From Sulfitobacter guttiformis (GTDB taxonomy: Bacteria; Pseudomonadota; Alphaproteobacteria; Rhodobacterales; Rhodobacteraceae), in assembly GCF_003610455.1 (NCBI RefSeq), contig NZ_RAQK01000001.1, positions 1,736,001-1,800,000 of the forward strand: a stretch of DNA of 64,000 bases, written 5' to 3'. This document shows, piece after piece, positions 42,301 to 49,814 of this stretch; position 1 is the first letter of the stretch; each line of letters begins with the position of its first letter. The notes under the pieces were generated by a model. The model saw only the letters and a program-made list of their open reading frames with translations. It was not told the DNA's origin and did no database searches. The translations under genes and the position numbers were made by a program.

Positions 42301-44800
42301 TATTGCCTTGATTTCGGTTCTGTCCAACCGCGTGATCGACCAGATGAGTCTCGCCGTCGAAAAGGGCGAAAATCTAATCCCGATGACTGTGACGCAGGAC
42401 TGGGGCAACAGCGCCTATGTCACCGCTTCGCTTGTTCGTCCAATGGATTTGACCGCAGGCCTGAACCCTGCGCGCAGTATTGGCCTTGCACATGCGGCCG
42501 TGCGGCCTGAGGGCAAGCAGCTTACCGTCAGCTTGAACGCGCCTGGACAGGTCGACGGACAGGCAGGGATGATGGCCGTTCCGCTGAAGGTCGAAGGCAT
42601 AAAGGCGGGCGAAAAGGCTTATGTTACACTCGCGGCTGTCGACCTAGGCATCCTTAACCTCACCGATTTCCAAGTGCCCGATCCCACGGATCACTACTTT
42701 GGCCAACGGCGTCTGGGTGTGGGGTTGCGCGATATGTACGGTCGGCTGATAGACGGATTGAGCGGGGCAATGGGAGCTGTTCGCTCCGGCGGTGACGCAG
42801 CGGCATCGGCACAGTTGCAATCGCCCCCGCCGACCGAAGCGTTGATGGCGTTTTTCAGCGGTCCGGTCACAGTAGATGCAAGCGGGCACACGGTCATCGA
42901 GGTAGCCCGCCCTGCCTTCAACGGCACCGTGCGCCTTATGGCTGTCGCGTGGTCGGAGTCGGGTATTGGCAATGCGACGCAGGATGTGATCGCTCGCGAT
43001 CCGGTTGTGATCACGGCCAGCCTCCCACGTTTGCTTGCACCTGACGACAGCAGCCGCTTGCTGCTCGAAATGATCCCCACTGGCGATCAATCGGGCGATA
43101 TGAAATTGGAGATTTTTGCTGACGCAGGGGTGGCATTGGGACCTGTACCCGCTCAGGTTAACCTAACAAGTGGGAATACGCTGCGTCTGCCGCTGGAGAT
43201 TATTGCACGTGAAATCGGGGATCATGATATTATCGTTCAACTTACGATGCCGAATGGTGAGGCACTGCGCCGTGTTCTGCACATGCCGGTTCGTATCAAT
43301 GATCCGGAGGTCGCAACGACCCGCCAGTTCTCGCTTGGCCCTGATGAGACATTCACCTTCGACACGGCAGTTCTGACAGGTCTGCGTGCAGGAACCGCGA
43401 GTGCCTCGCTGAGTGTGGGCGCGCTGGCGCGATTTGACGTGCCGGGATTGCTGCGCCTGCTAGATCGTTACCCCTATGGCTGCACGGAGCAGGTGACCTC
43501 CGGCGCACTGCCGCTTCTTTATTTGAGCGATCTAGCGCAGGATGCCGGTTTGGGCACTCCGCCCGAAATCGATGCGAAGATTGCTAATAGCATTTCAAAG
43601 GTTCTTGCGCGGCAGTCAGCGAATGGTGCTTTTGGAATGTGGCGCGCAGATACGGGCGCTTTTTGGCTGGATGCCTATGTCACTGATTTTCTGTGGCGTG
43701 CGGATGCACAGGGCCATGCTGTACCTGCGCGTGCCATGGCTTTGGCGCTGGACAATCTGCGCAACCGGATCAATTTCGCGCCGGATTTTGACAAGGGAGG
43801 CGAAGATATCGCCTATGCCATGTTGGTACTTGCCCGCGCCGGTGCGGCCCAGATGGGTGATTTGCGATATTATGCGGATACCAAAGCTGGTGCATTCGCC
43901 ACACCGATGGCCGCGGCACAACTCGGGGCTGCACTTGCGGCTTATGGCGATCCGGCGCGCGCCGATGTGATGTTTGCACGCGCCGGCGCCCTCATGCTGC
44001 GTCCTGCGGATCAGACTGTTTGGCGTGATGATTTCGGCAGTGATCTGCGAGACCGCGCTGCTGTTGTCACGCTTGCTGCCGAGGCGGGAAGCACCGCGCT
44101 CAGTCTCGCCGACATCACGCGATCGCTACAGCCCCAAGGGCGGGGTTTGTCAACACAGGAGGCGGCTCAGGTTGTGTTGGCTGCCCATGCGTTAGGAGTC
44201 GCGCAAACCGACACTGGTATCGAGGTAAATGGTCAACCGGCGACGGGAAACGTGGTGCGGCGCATCAGTGACCGCGATCCGGTCGTGACCACCCTGCGCA
44301 ACACCTCACGCGACAACATCGACCTGACGCTTACAACATTCGGGGTGCCAGAGATCTCGCCCGACGCTGGGGGCTATGGCTACGCGCTCACGCGGCAGTA
44401 TTTCACGATGGAGGGAGTTGAGGTTACCGGTCCTTTTGCTTCTGGCACGCGACTGGTCGCGGTTCTGAACGTCCAACCCTTCGAGCAATTCGGCGCACGC
44501 TTGATGATCGACGATCCGCTTCCGGGTGGTTTCGAGATCGACAATCCAAGCCTGCTTCGCAGTGGCGCGGTACAAGCGCTCGACTGGCTAAGGGTGGTGG
44601 AACCGCAAAACGTCGAATTCCGCGCTGACAGATTTCTGGCGGCGGTCGATCATGACGGGTCAGAAGCCTTCCAGCTCGCTTATGTCGTGCGGGCAGTATC
44701 GCCGGGGGAGTACCATCATCCTGCCGCGTTGGTCACTGATATGTACCGTCCTGAATATCGCGGTAATACCGCTGCTGGCCGCTTGACCGTCACCCCGTGA
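39380..44800 (+). CDS. Alpha-2-macroglobulin family protein with PAN/Apple domain
   Basis: Bacterial alpha-2-macroglobulin of 1806 residues, thought to trap proteases or protect a breached wall. A signal peptide (about 1-23, VAAQ) is followed by a PAN/Apple-like module (about 28-100) with clustered cysteines (CARACSAQTEC and NACFPKS). Macroglobulin repeats, bait region and alpha-helical thioester domain follow; the thioester motif CTEQ is at Cys1368 (YPYGCTEQVTSG). It overlaps pbpC by four bases, the arrangement also seen for E. coli yfhM-pbpC. The PAN domain, absent from E. coli YfhM, may add protein or glycan binding. Confidence 0.93.
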   Translation: MRIWVTAAAAALGLLGGISNVAAQQAMPEQRYIYTQDADFYGADLGPLFETTQSACARACSAQTECTAFTFNTRSNACFPKSAVTEEQFFQGALSARKIMQSPDKTALAAQRLREIEFLSAPDLDAAIALVQTNADRHPLSAALPEDMINAMNVAIEQGDVATAALWAGHAVALTDRGDLWARLSELGLMPRKGTPRDLARRLEEEAVATATNAYLRATTPDEQVTALDLLARAYEANNRGRDMIAPLRLAATVEPEAGFESAMEAAIGKYGFRITDTRVDNNTARPRICAEFSEKLVAGGIDYAPFVRLEDPKLVVEADGQTLCIDGVRFGSRTTATFRAGLPAASGEVLHKDVTITQYVRDRDPSVRFSGRAYVLPRGSDAALPIETVNTDAVTLKLRRVSDRNLLRTIQDSYFGKPLSQYEEERFADNIAQDIWEGNGVVQNSLNDAMTTRLPLAEALAGQPAGIYALTAGIKGADPYETPSATQWFILTDMGLSTISGTDGLHATVLGLGDAAPRSDVTLTLISRANAVLGEVATDAHGRAHLPNGLTRGSGASAPALLMARGSDGDTAFLSLTDPEFDLSDRGVEGRPSAPLVDTFLTTNRGAYRVGETIFVTVLTRDGQGRALEGVPLVAVLKRPDGAEYSRTLTSGAMAGGHVFALPLGMQVPRGAWRLDLVADPADGPLASQTVLVEDFLPDRIEFDIALPETPVALGDRPALSIAARYLFGAPAAGLEAEGEIRLRTTRTLEEYKGYVFGRHDARFDTRTTYFEPTGTDAQGNAVLNVVMPQIDEAPSQPFELAVVVRIAEGSGRPVERRLTRALKSQGPMIGIKPNFIDVLAEGSDAEFDLITTSGEMPVRWTFNRIDTQYQWYQQGGNWAWEPVTRRIRIGTGELTLAEGPTGIAQPTAWGEYELVVEQLEAPFAVTSATLSSGWYGGGDASATPDFLAVSLNDESFDVGDEAELRLVAPTAGIALISVLSNRVIDQMSLAVEKGENLIPMTVTQDWGNSAYVTASLVRPMDLTAGLNPARSIGLAHAAVRPEGKQLTVSLNAPGQVDGQAGMMAVPLKVEGIKAGEKAYVTLAAVDLGILNLTDFQVPDPTDHYFGQRRLGVGLRDMYGRLIDGLSGAMGAVRSGGDAAASAQLQSPPPTEALMAFFSGPVTVDASGHTVIEVARPAFNGTVRLMAVAWSESGIGNATQDVIARDPVVITASLPRLLAPDDSSRLLLEMIPTGDQSGDMKLEIFADAGVALGPVPAQVNLTSGNTLRLPLEIIAREIGDHDIIVQLTMPNGEALRRVLHMPVRINDPEVATTRQFSLGPDETFTFDTAVLTGLRAGTASASLSVGALARFDVPGLLRLLDRYPYGCTEQVTSGALPLLYLSDLAQDAGLGTPPEIDAKIANSISKVLARQSANGAFGMWRADTGAFWLDAYVTDFLWRADAQGHAVPARAMALALDNLRNRINFAPDFDKGGEDIAYAMLVLARAGAAQMGDLRYYADTKAGAFATPMAAAQLGAALAAYGDPARADVMFARAGALMLRPADQTVWRDDFGSDLRDRAAVVTLAAEAGSTALSLADITRSLQPQGRGLSTQEAAQVVLAAHALGVAQTDTGIEVNGQPATGNVVRRISDRDPVVTTLRNTSRDNIDLTLTTFGVPEISPDAGGYGYALTRQYFTMEGVEVTGPFASGTRLVAVLNVQPFEQFGARLMIDDPLPGGFEIDNPSLLRSGAVQALDWLRVVEPQNVEFRADRFLAAVDHDGSEAFQLAYVVRAVSPGEYHHPAALVTDMYRPEYRGNTAAGRLTVTP

Positions 44801-46824
44801 GGAGGGGCGCACTCTGTCTGGTGGCGCTTGTTGTATCGCTTGGCCTTGCTGCTCATTGCCGCGACAGGATTGATCGTTGGATCGCGCAGACAGTACTACC
44901 GCCGGTCTTGTCAGACGTGAGCGTGGAGGTGCGCGGGATGGATGGCACCCTACTGCGCGCCTTTGCGGTGGAGAATGGTCGCATGCGTCTGGCGCTTCGA
45001 CTGGAGGAGGTCGATCCGAAGTTCGTTGAAATGCTCATTGCCTATGAAGACCGCCGGTTTTTCCGTCATCACGGCGTCGATTATCGCGCCATGCTGCGGG
45101 CCGGCGTACAGGCGCTCTGGTACGGTGAGGTCGTCTCGGGGGCGTCTACAATAACCATGCAGGTTGCCCGTCTACTGGAAAACTCCGGCACCGGCAGCAG
45201 CGCGGGAAAGCTTCGGCAAATAAGGGTTGCATTGGCGCTGGAGCGGCACCTGTCGAAGGCGGAAATTCTGACGCTCTACCTACATCACGCGCCTTATGGC
45301 GGTGCGGTAGAAGGGTTACGCGCTGCCAGCTTTGCATGGTTCGGCAAAGAGCCTGTGCGCCTGACCGAGGCCGAGGCTGCGCTTCTGGTGGCTCTGCCGC
45401 AATCGCCAGAGAAGCGCAGGCCTGACCGGCATCCACAAGCCGCACTTGAAGCCCGCGCACGGGTGCTTGCACGCTTGCAATTCGCCCCTGAGGCGCGCCA
45501 GCCTGAAGTGCCGCGCCAGATGCACGCCTTTCCGCAGGACGCGCCCCATCTAGCCGCCCGTTTGCACCGTCAGTCAGCAGCGACACGTCGTCATGATACA
45601 ACGATCGACCCGCATATGCAGCGACAGATGCAAGCGCTGGCACTGCGGGCTGTCGCAGGGCAGGCAAAGGGCGTTTCTGCTGCGATCATGGTCGCAGACC
45701 ACAGCACAGGTGCAATTATTGCGCATGTTGGCTCCCCTGCATTCAGCGGTGACAATGGCGCGCTCGGGTTCGTGGATATGACGGACGCCTTGCGCTCCCC
45801 GGGGTCGACGCTCAAACCGCTGGTTTACGGTCTGGCGTTCGACGAGGGGCTGGCCCATCCCGATACGTTGATCAATGATGCGCCTGTGGCCTTTGGCAGT
45901 TATGCACCTCAGAATTTCGATGGGCAGTTTCGTGGCATGCTGACGGTACGCGACGCCCTCACGTTGTCACTGAATATTCCACCAGTTCTGCTTACGCATG
46001 AATTGGGTGCAGCGCGGTTGATGTCGGGTCTAAGGCGCGCAGGAACGCGGCCCGAGTTGCCTGCGGGGCAAGCAGGCCTTGCTGTGGCTCTCGGCGGTGT
46101 GGGTATGCGGCTGACGGATCTGGTGCAGCTTTATGCAGGGATAGCCCAAGGAGGGCGGGCCGTCCCGCTGCGCGTAGAGCGGGAGCATGCTGCGAAGACA
46201 GGTCGCTTTTTATCGCCTGTCGGGGCTTGGCAGGTATCGCATATTCTGGCTGGGATCGCGCCGCCGTCCGGCTTCTCTGCCGCCACGGGACAAGTCGCTT
46301 ATAAAACCGGAACGTCATACGGGCACCGCGATGCTTGGGCGATCGGTTTTGACGGACAACATGTGGTTGGTGTCTGGCTGGGGCGTCCTGATGGCACGCC
46401 CGTGCCGGGGGCATTTGGCGGTGATCTGGCGGCGCCTGTCCTGTTTGAGGCGTTCGGCCGCATCGGGAGTATTCGCATGCCGCTGCCGCTGCCTCCCGCA
46501 GACACACTTATCCTTGGTACCGCGCATTTGCCCGCTCCTTTGCGTGTTTTTCAAAGCCGTGAAGCGGTGTTCTCCGACATCCCCAACCGCCCCGTTGTGA
46601 TTTTTCCACCCGATGGCACCGTCCTGCGGCGCAGCGGTTTTGGCGTCCCGCTCAAACTGCGGGCGGGCGTGCTGCCGCTGACGGTACTGGTGGACGGCCT
46701 GCCCACAGTGACAAACTTGCGGGTTCGTGATGTAGTGCTACCATTGTCGGCGGCTGGTTTCACAAGAATTTCGGTTGTTGATGCGCAGGGACGCAGCGAC
46801 AGTGTGGAAATCCGGCTGGACTAA
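44797..46824 (+). CDS. pbpC: Penicillin-binding protein 1C (PbpC)
   Basis: Bifunctional peptidoglycan synthase of 675 residues. After an N-terminal membrane anchor (LCLVALVVSLGLAAH) comes glycosyltransferase family 51 (AYEDRRFFRHHGVDYRAM, with GASTITMQVARLLE) and a transpeptidase with the active-site SPGSTLKPL, SLN and KTGTSYG motifs. The C-terminal beta domain (about 590-675) is the PbpC-specific extension. The start is GTG 44797-44799, overlapping the macroglobulin stop. The pairing suggests coordinated wall repair and protease defence. Confidence 0.95.
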   Translation: MRRGALCLVALVVSLGLAAHCRDRIDRWIAQTVLPPVLSDVSVEVRGMDGTLLRAFAVENGRMRLALRLEEVDPKFVEMLIAYEDRRFFRHHGVDYRAMLRAGVQALWYGEVVSGASTITMQVARLLENSGTGSSAGKLRQIRVALALERHLSKAEILTLYLHHAPYGGAVEGLRAASFAWFGKEPVRLTEAEAALLVALPQSPEKRRPDRHPQAALEARARVLARLQFAPEARQPEVPRQMHAFPQDAPHLAARLHRQSAATRRHDTTIDPHMQRQMQALALRAVAGQAKGVSAAIMVADHSTGAIIAHVGSPAFSGDNGALGFVDMTDALRSPGSTLKPLVYGLAFDEGLAHPDTLINDAPVAFGSYAPQNFDGQFRGMLTVRDALTLSLNIPPVLLTHELGAARLMSGLRRAGTRPELPAGQAGLAVALGGVGMRLTDLVQLYAGIAQGGRAVPLRVEREHAAKTGRFLSPVGAWQVSHILAGIAPPSGFSAATGQVAYKTGTSYGHRDAWAIGFDGQHVVGVWLGRPDGTPVPGAFGGDLAAPVLFEAFGRIGSIRMPLPLPPADTLILGTAHLPAPLRVFQSREAVFSDIPNRPVVIFPPDGTVLRRSGFGVPLKLRAGVLPLTVLVDGLPTVTNLRVRDVVLPLSAAGFTRISVVDAQGRSDSVEIRLD

Positions 46825-46851
46825 TCCGCGCACCAGTGCGAGTGATCGGCC

Positions 46852-47763
46852 ATGTCCCTTGCCCTGTCCGTCCTTCCCCTTTTACTGATTTTGGTCGCGG
46901 GTTATGCGCTGGCAAAATCTGACATTATTCCGCGCACACAATGGGACGCAATCGAGACGCTGTCTTTTCGTGGACTGATCCCAGCCACTCTGATTTTAGC
47001 GATTGCGCAATCGGATCTCTCGCTGGAGCGTTTTGGTGGATTCGGCCTTGCGCTTGTGGGTACACTTGCAGTGATCACAGGGCTTGCCTTGTCGTTGCGC
47101 CTGTTGCCGAATGCAAGGCTGGGCAATCCGGCTTTTACCTCCTTGTTTCAAGGCAGTATCCGTTGGAACGCCTTTGTCGCACTTGCTGCAGCTGAGCAGT
47201 TCCTGTCGGGTGGTCTGGCCCTGATGGCAGTTGCCATTGCCGTGTTGATCCCACTCATCAATGTGACCTGTATCGTCGTATTGGCCGCTTTTGGCCCTTC
47301 CAAAGCCAGCGTTTCCAAGGTGCTGAGCACTTTGTCGCGTAATCCGCTTGTGCAGGCCTGTGTCATTGGCCTCACCCTAAATCTAGGGGGGATATCGTTG
47401 CCCGTGCCATTGGCCGAAGCGTTTGACATGATCGGGCGTGGCGCATTGGGGGTCGGTCTACTGGCGGTCGGTGCCGGAATCAGCTTACGGCGGCTGACCC
47501 GTCTGGACTGGCGTGTGTGTCTTGGCGCGTTTATGCGACCGGTCGTTGCCTCATGCGTTTTTGTAGCAATGGGGCTGCTATTAGGTCTGTCAGGTGTGCA
47601 GATATTTGCAGGCGTGCTGGTGTTCGCCGCGCCTGCCGCGTCTAACGGATATATTGTAGCCAAGCAGATGGGTGGCGATGCGAACCTCTATGCCGACATT
47701 ATGACGTGGCAGGTGGTTTTGTCGCTTTTGGTCCTTCCGATGTGGGCGCATATCTTGCTCTAA
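46852..47763 (+). CDS. AEC-family transporter
   Basis: A 303-residue ten-helix auxin-efflux-carrier-family permease: LSVLPLLLILVAGYALAKSD and DAIETLSFRGLIPATLI in the first half, and a second inverted repeat ending FAAPAASNGYIVAKQMGGDANLYA near residue 262. Bacterial relatives carry organic acids; the substrate here is unknown. Starts 27 bases after pbpC; the gene on the other strand ends 8 bases beyond its stop. Confidence 0.87.
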   Translation: MSLALSVLPLLLILVAGYALAKSDIIPRTQWDAIETLSFRGLIPATLILAIAQSDLSLERFGGFGLALVGTLAVITGLALSLRLLPNARLGNPAFTSLFQGSIRWNAFVALAAAEQFLSGGLALMAVAIAVLIPLINVTCIVVLAAFGPSKASVSKVLSTLSRNPLVQACVIGLTLNLGGISLPVPLAEAFDMIGRGALGVGLLAVGAGISLRRLTRLDWRVCLGAFMRPVVASCVFVAMGLLLGLSGVQIFAGVLVFAAPAASNGYIVAKQMGGDANLYADIMTWQVVLSLLVLPMWAHILL

Positions 47764-47771
47764 GGGATGGA

Positions 47772-49814
47772 TCAGCGCCGCCCTTCGCGCAGCCAGGCCG
47801 CAGTGATCAAACCGGCACTTAGCAAAAGAACAAGCCATGCAGGCAAGATTGGCGTCTGGCGTACGTCACGCGTCTCGTAGGCATCGCGCGGCGTCAACCC
47901 GATCCAGCCGCGACCTGCCGCAGGTCTGCCCACACGCACATTGCGCACATTCGGCAACCCCTCTTCGAGCCGTGAAACACCACCGCGCAGGGCAGCGACA
48001 ACAGGCTCAAGCACTGATGGATCTGCAATCGTCTCTACAAATTCGCGTGGCGCTGCGGGGCCAAGGCCGATCACGCTAAGCTGGTCACCGTTTTCAAGAC
48101 GGTAGAGACCAATCTCGGGTCCGGAAAAAATTGCTTCGAACCGGCCCGGCGCAGCAGGTGAAAGGGGCATCTCGGTTACGGCTCCATCCGGCCCGGTGAT
48201 CGAGAGGGGGGGCACATCCTCACTCAGGGTACGCCGCTCGATCCGCATCGTCTGGCCGATGGCCGTCGCGGTCAGGGCCTCTTCCTCTAACTCGGGCTCG
48301 CCCATCATCCAGTGCGCAAGACGGCGCAGTAGTTCCAATTGCGGGCCGCCGCCCTCATAGCCACGGTTCCACAACCACGCGTGGTCCGAGGCAAGCAGCG
48401 CCACACGACCTTCCTCTACACGGTCAAGGATAAGCAATGGCTTATCCTCAACACCTGTCATCACCACATCGCCCGAGGTTGCATCAACTTCGATCTGGCG
48501 CAGCCAACGGCCCCACTCACCGTTCTGCGGTAGACCTGCTGTGACGGGATGCCGGTTGCCCAGATCACTGACCACCGGCAGATATGGCTCTTCCATCACC
48601 CGCGCGGTTGGAGTGGCCGGTAAAACAGCACCCAAAGGTGAACGAAACAGGCTATCTGCGCTGGCGAAGTCAGGCCCGGCAGAAACCAGCACTGCCCCCC
48701 CTTTGCGTACGTAATTCGCTATATTCTCGAAGTAGAGGGAGGGTAGGATGCCTCGCCGTTTGTAGCGGTCAAAAATGATCAGATCAAAGTCTTCTATCTT
48801 TTCCATGAACAGTTCGCGCGTGGGAAAGGCAATCAGGGACAATTCGTTCACCGGCACGCCGTCTTGTTTTTCCGGCGGGCGCAGAATGGTGAAATGCACC
48901 AGATCGACGGAGCTGTCGGATTTAAGCAGGTTGCGCCACGTGCGCCCGCCCGCATGTGGTTCTCCGCTAACCAACAGAACGCGCAAGCGGTCACGCACAC
49001 CGTTTATCTGGATTATCGCCGAGTTATTGCGGTCTGTCAGTTCGCCGTCAGCCTGAGGCAACGAAAAGCGGATCACGTTGCGCCCGCCATGAGGCAGGGT
49101 TACCGGCAGTTCGAGATCTTCTCCGATTGGCACACGAAACCGCTGTGGATCTTCTGCGTCGATGGAAATATCCAGCTCGGTAACGCCATCTGTGGTGGGA
49201 GCTGCGCCCAAATCATCAACCCGCAGAGTAAGGACAACGGGTTCCCCGATAATGGCAAAGGCAGGCGCGCCGATCACGCTTAAACGGCGGTCCCAATCTG
49301 TGGCCTCGCCGCTGAGTAAAACATGAAAGGGCGCGGGAAGGTCGATCGGCAAATCGGCATCATGCACACGGCCATCGGTGACGGCGACGATACCAGCAAC
49401 ACGCGCACGCGGCTCCTCTGCGAGGGCCTCGGTCAAGGCGCTCATCATCTCGGTTCCGGCATCGCCTTCGCCATCGCGAATGGCAATGCGGCGTAATTCG
49501 GTATTCGGGCGCGCCTCGATCTGGGCTGCGAGGCTATCTGCGGCGTCGGACGTCTGCGCGGTGCGATCCCCCAGACGCTGGCTGGCGCTTTCATCTTCCA
49601 GCATGAGGACGATATCAATCAGTGGTGCGCGGTCTTCCTGCTGTACCGATGGCCCCGAAAGTGCCGCAAGCACGACCAGTCCCGCCATGGCGCGCAAGGG
49701 CCAGCCATGCAGGCCACGCACCATCGCCAAGAGAACGCCCAAAAACGCAATGACACACACCATCACCAACAATGCCCACGGGATTAACGGGTCGAATACA
49801 ATCGTCGTTGTCAT
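47772..49814 (-). CDS. Membrane protein with glutamine-amidotransferase-like domain
   Basis: Uncharacterised 680-residue protein, last gene of the moxR cluster. Two N-terminal helices (about 10-55) and one C-terminal helix (about 655-672) bracket a large domain. The middle (about 285-500) has a class I GATase-like fold with RVLLVSGEPHAGGRTWRNL, FDLIIFDRYKRR and GGAVLVSAGPDFA. No catalytic Cys-His pair is evident, so it is probably non-enzymatic. Overlaps the upstream gene by four bases. The family recurs with moxR and DUF58 in alphaproteobacteria but its job is not known. Confidence 0.82.
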   Translation of the reverse strand: MTTTIVFDPLIPWALLVMVCVIAFLGVLLAMVRGLHGWPLRAMAGLVVLAALSGPSVQQEDRAPLIDIVLMLEDESASQRLGDRTAQTSDAADSLAAQIEARPNTELRRIAIRDGEGDAGTEMMSALTEALAEEPRARVAGIVAVTDGRVHDADLPIDLPAPFHVLLSGEATDWDRRLSVIGAPAFAIIGEPVVLTLRVDDLGAAPTTDGVTELDISIDAEDPQRFRVPIGEDLELPVTLPHGGRNVIRFSLPQADGELTDRNNSAIIQINGVRDRLRVLLVSGEPHAGGRTWRNLLKSDSSVDLVHFTILRPPEKQDGVPVNELSLIAFPTRELFMEKIEDFDLIIFDRYKRRGILPSLYFENIANYVRKGGAVLVSAGPDFASADSLFRSPLGAVLPATPTARVMEEPYLPVVSDLGNRHPVTAGLPQNGEWGRWLRQIEVDATSGDVVMTGVEDKPLLILDRVEEGRVALLASDHAWLWNRGYEGGGPQLELLRRLAHWMMGEPELEEEALTATAIGQTMRIERRTLSEDVPPLSITGPDGAVTEMPLSPAAPGRFEAIFSGPEIGLYRLENGDQLSVIGLGPAAPREFVETIADPSVLEPVVAALRGGVSRLEEGLPNVRNVRVGRPAAGRGWIGLTPRDAYETRDVRQTPILPAWLVLLLSAGLITAAWLREGRR

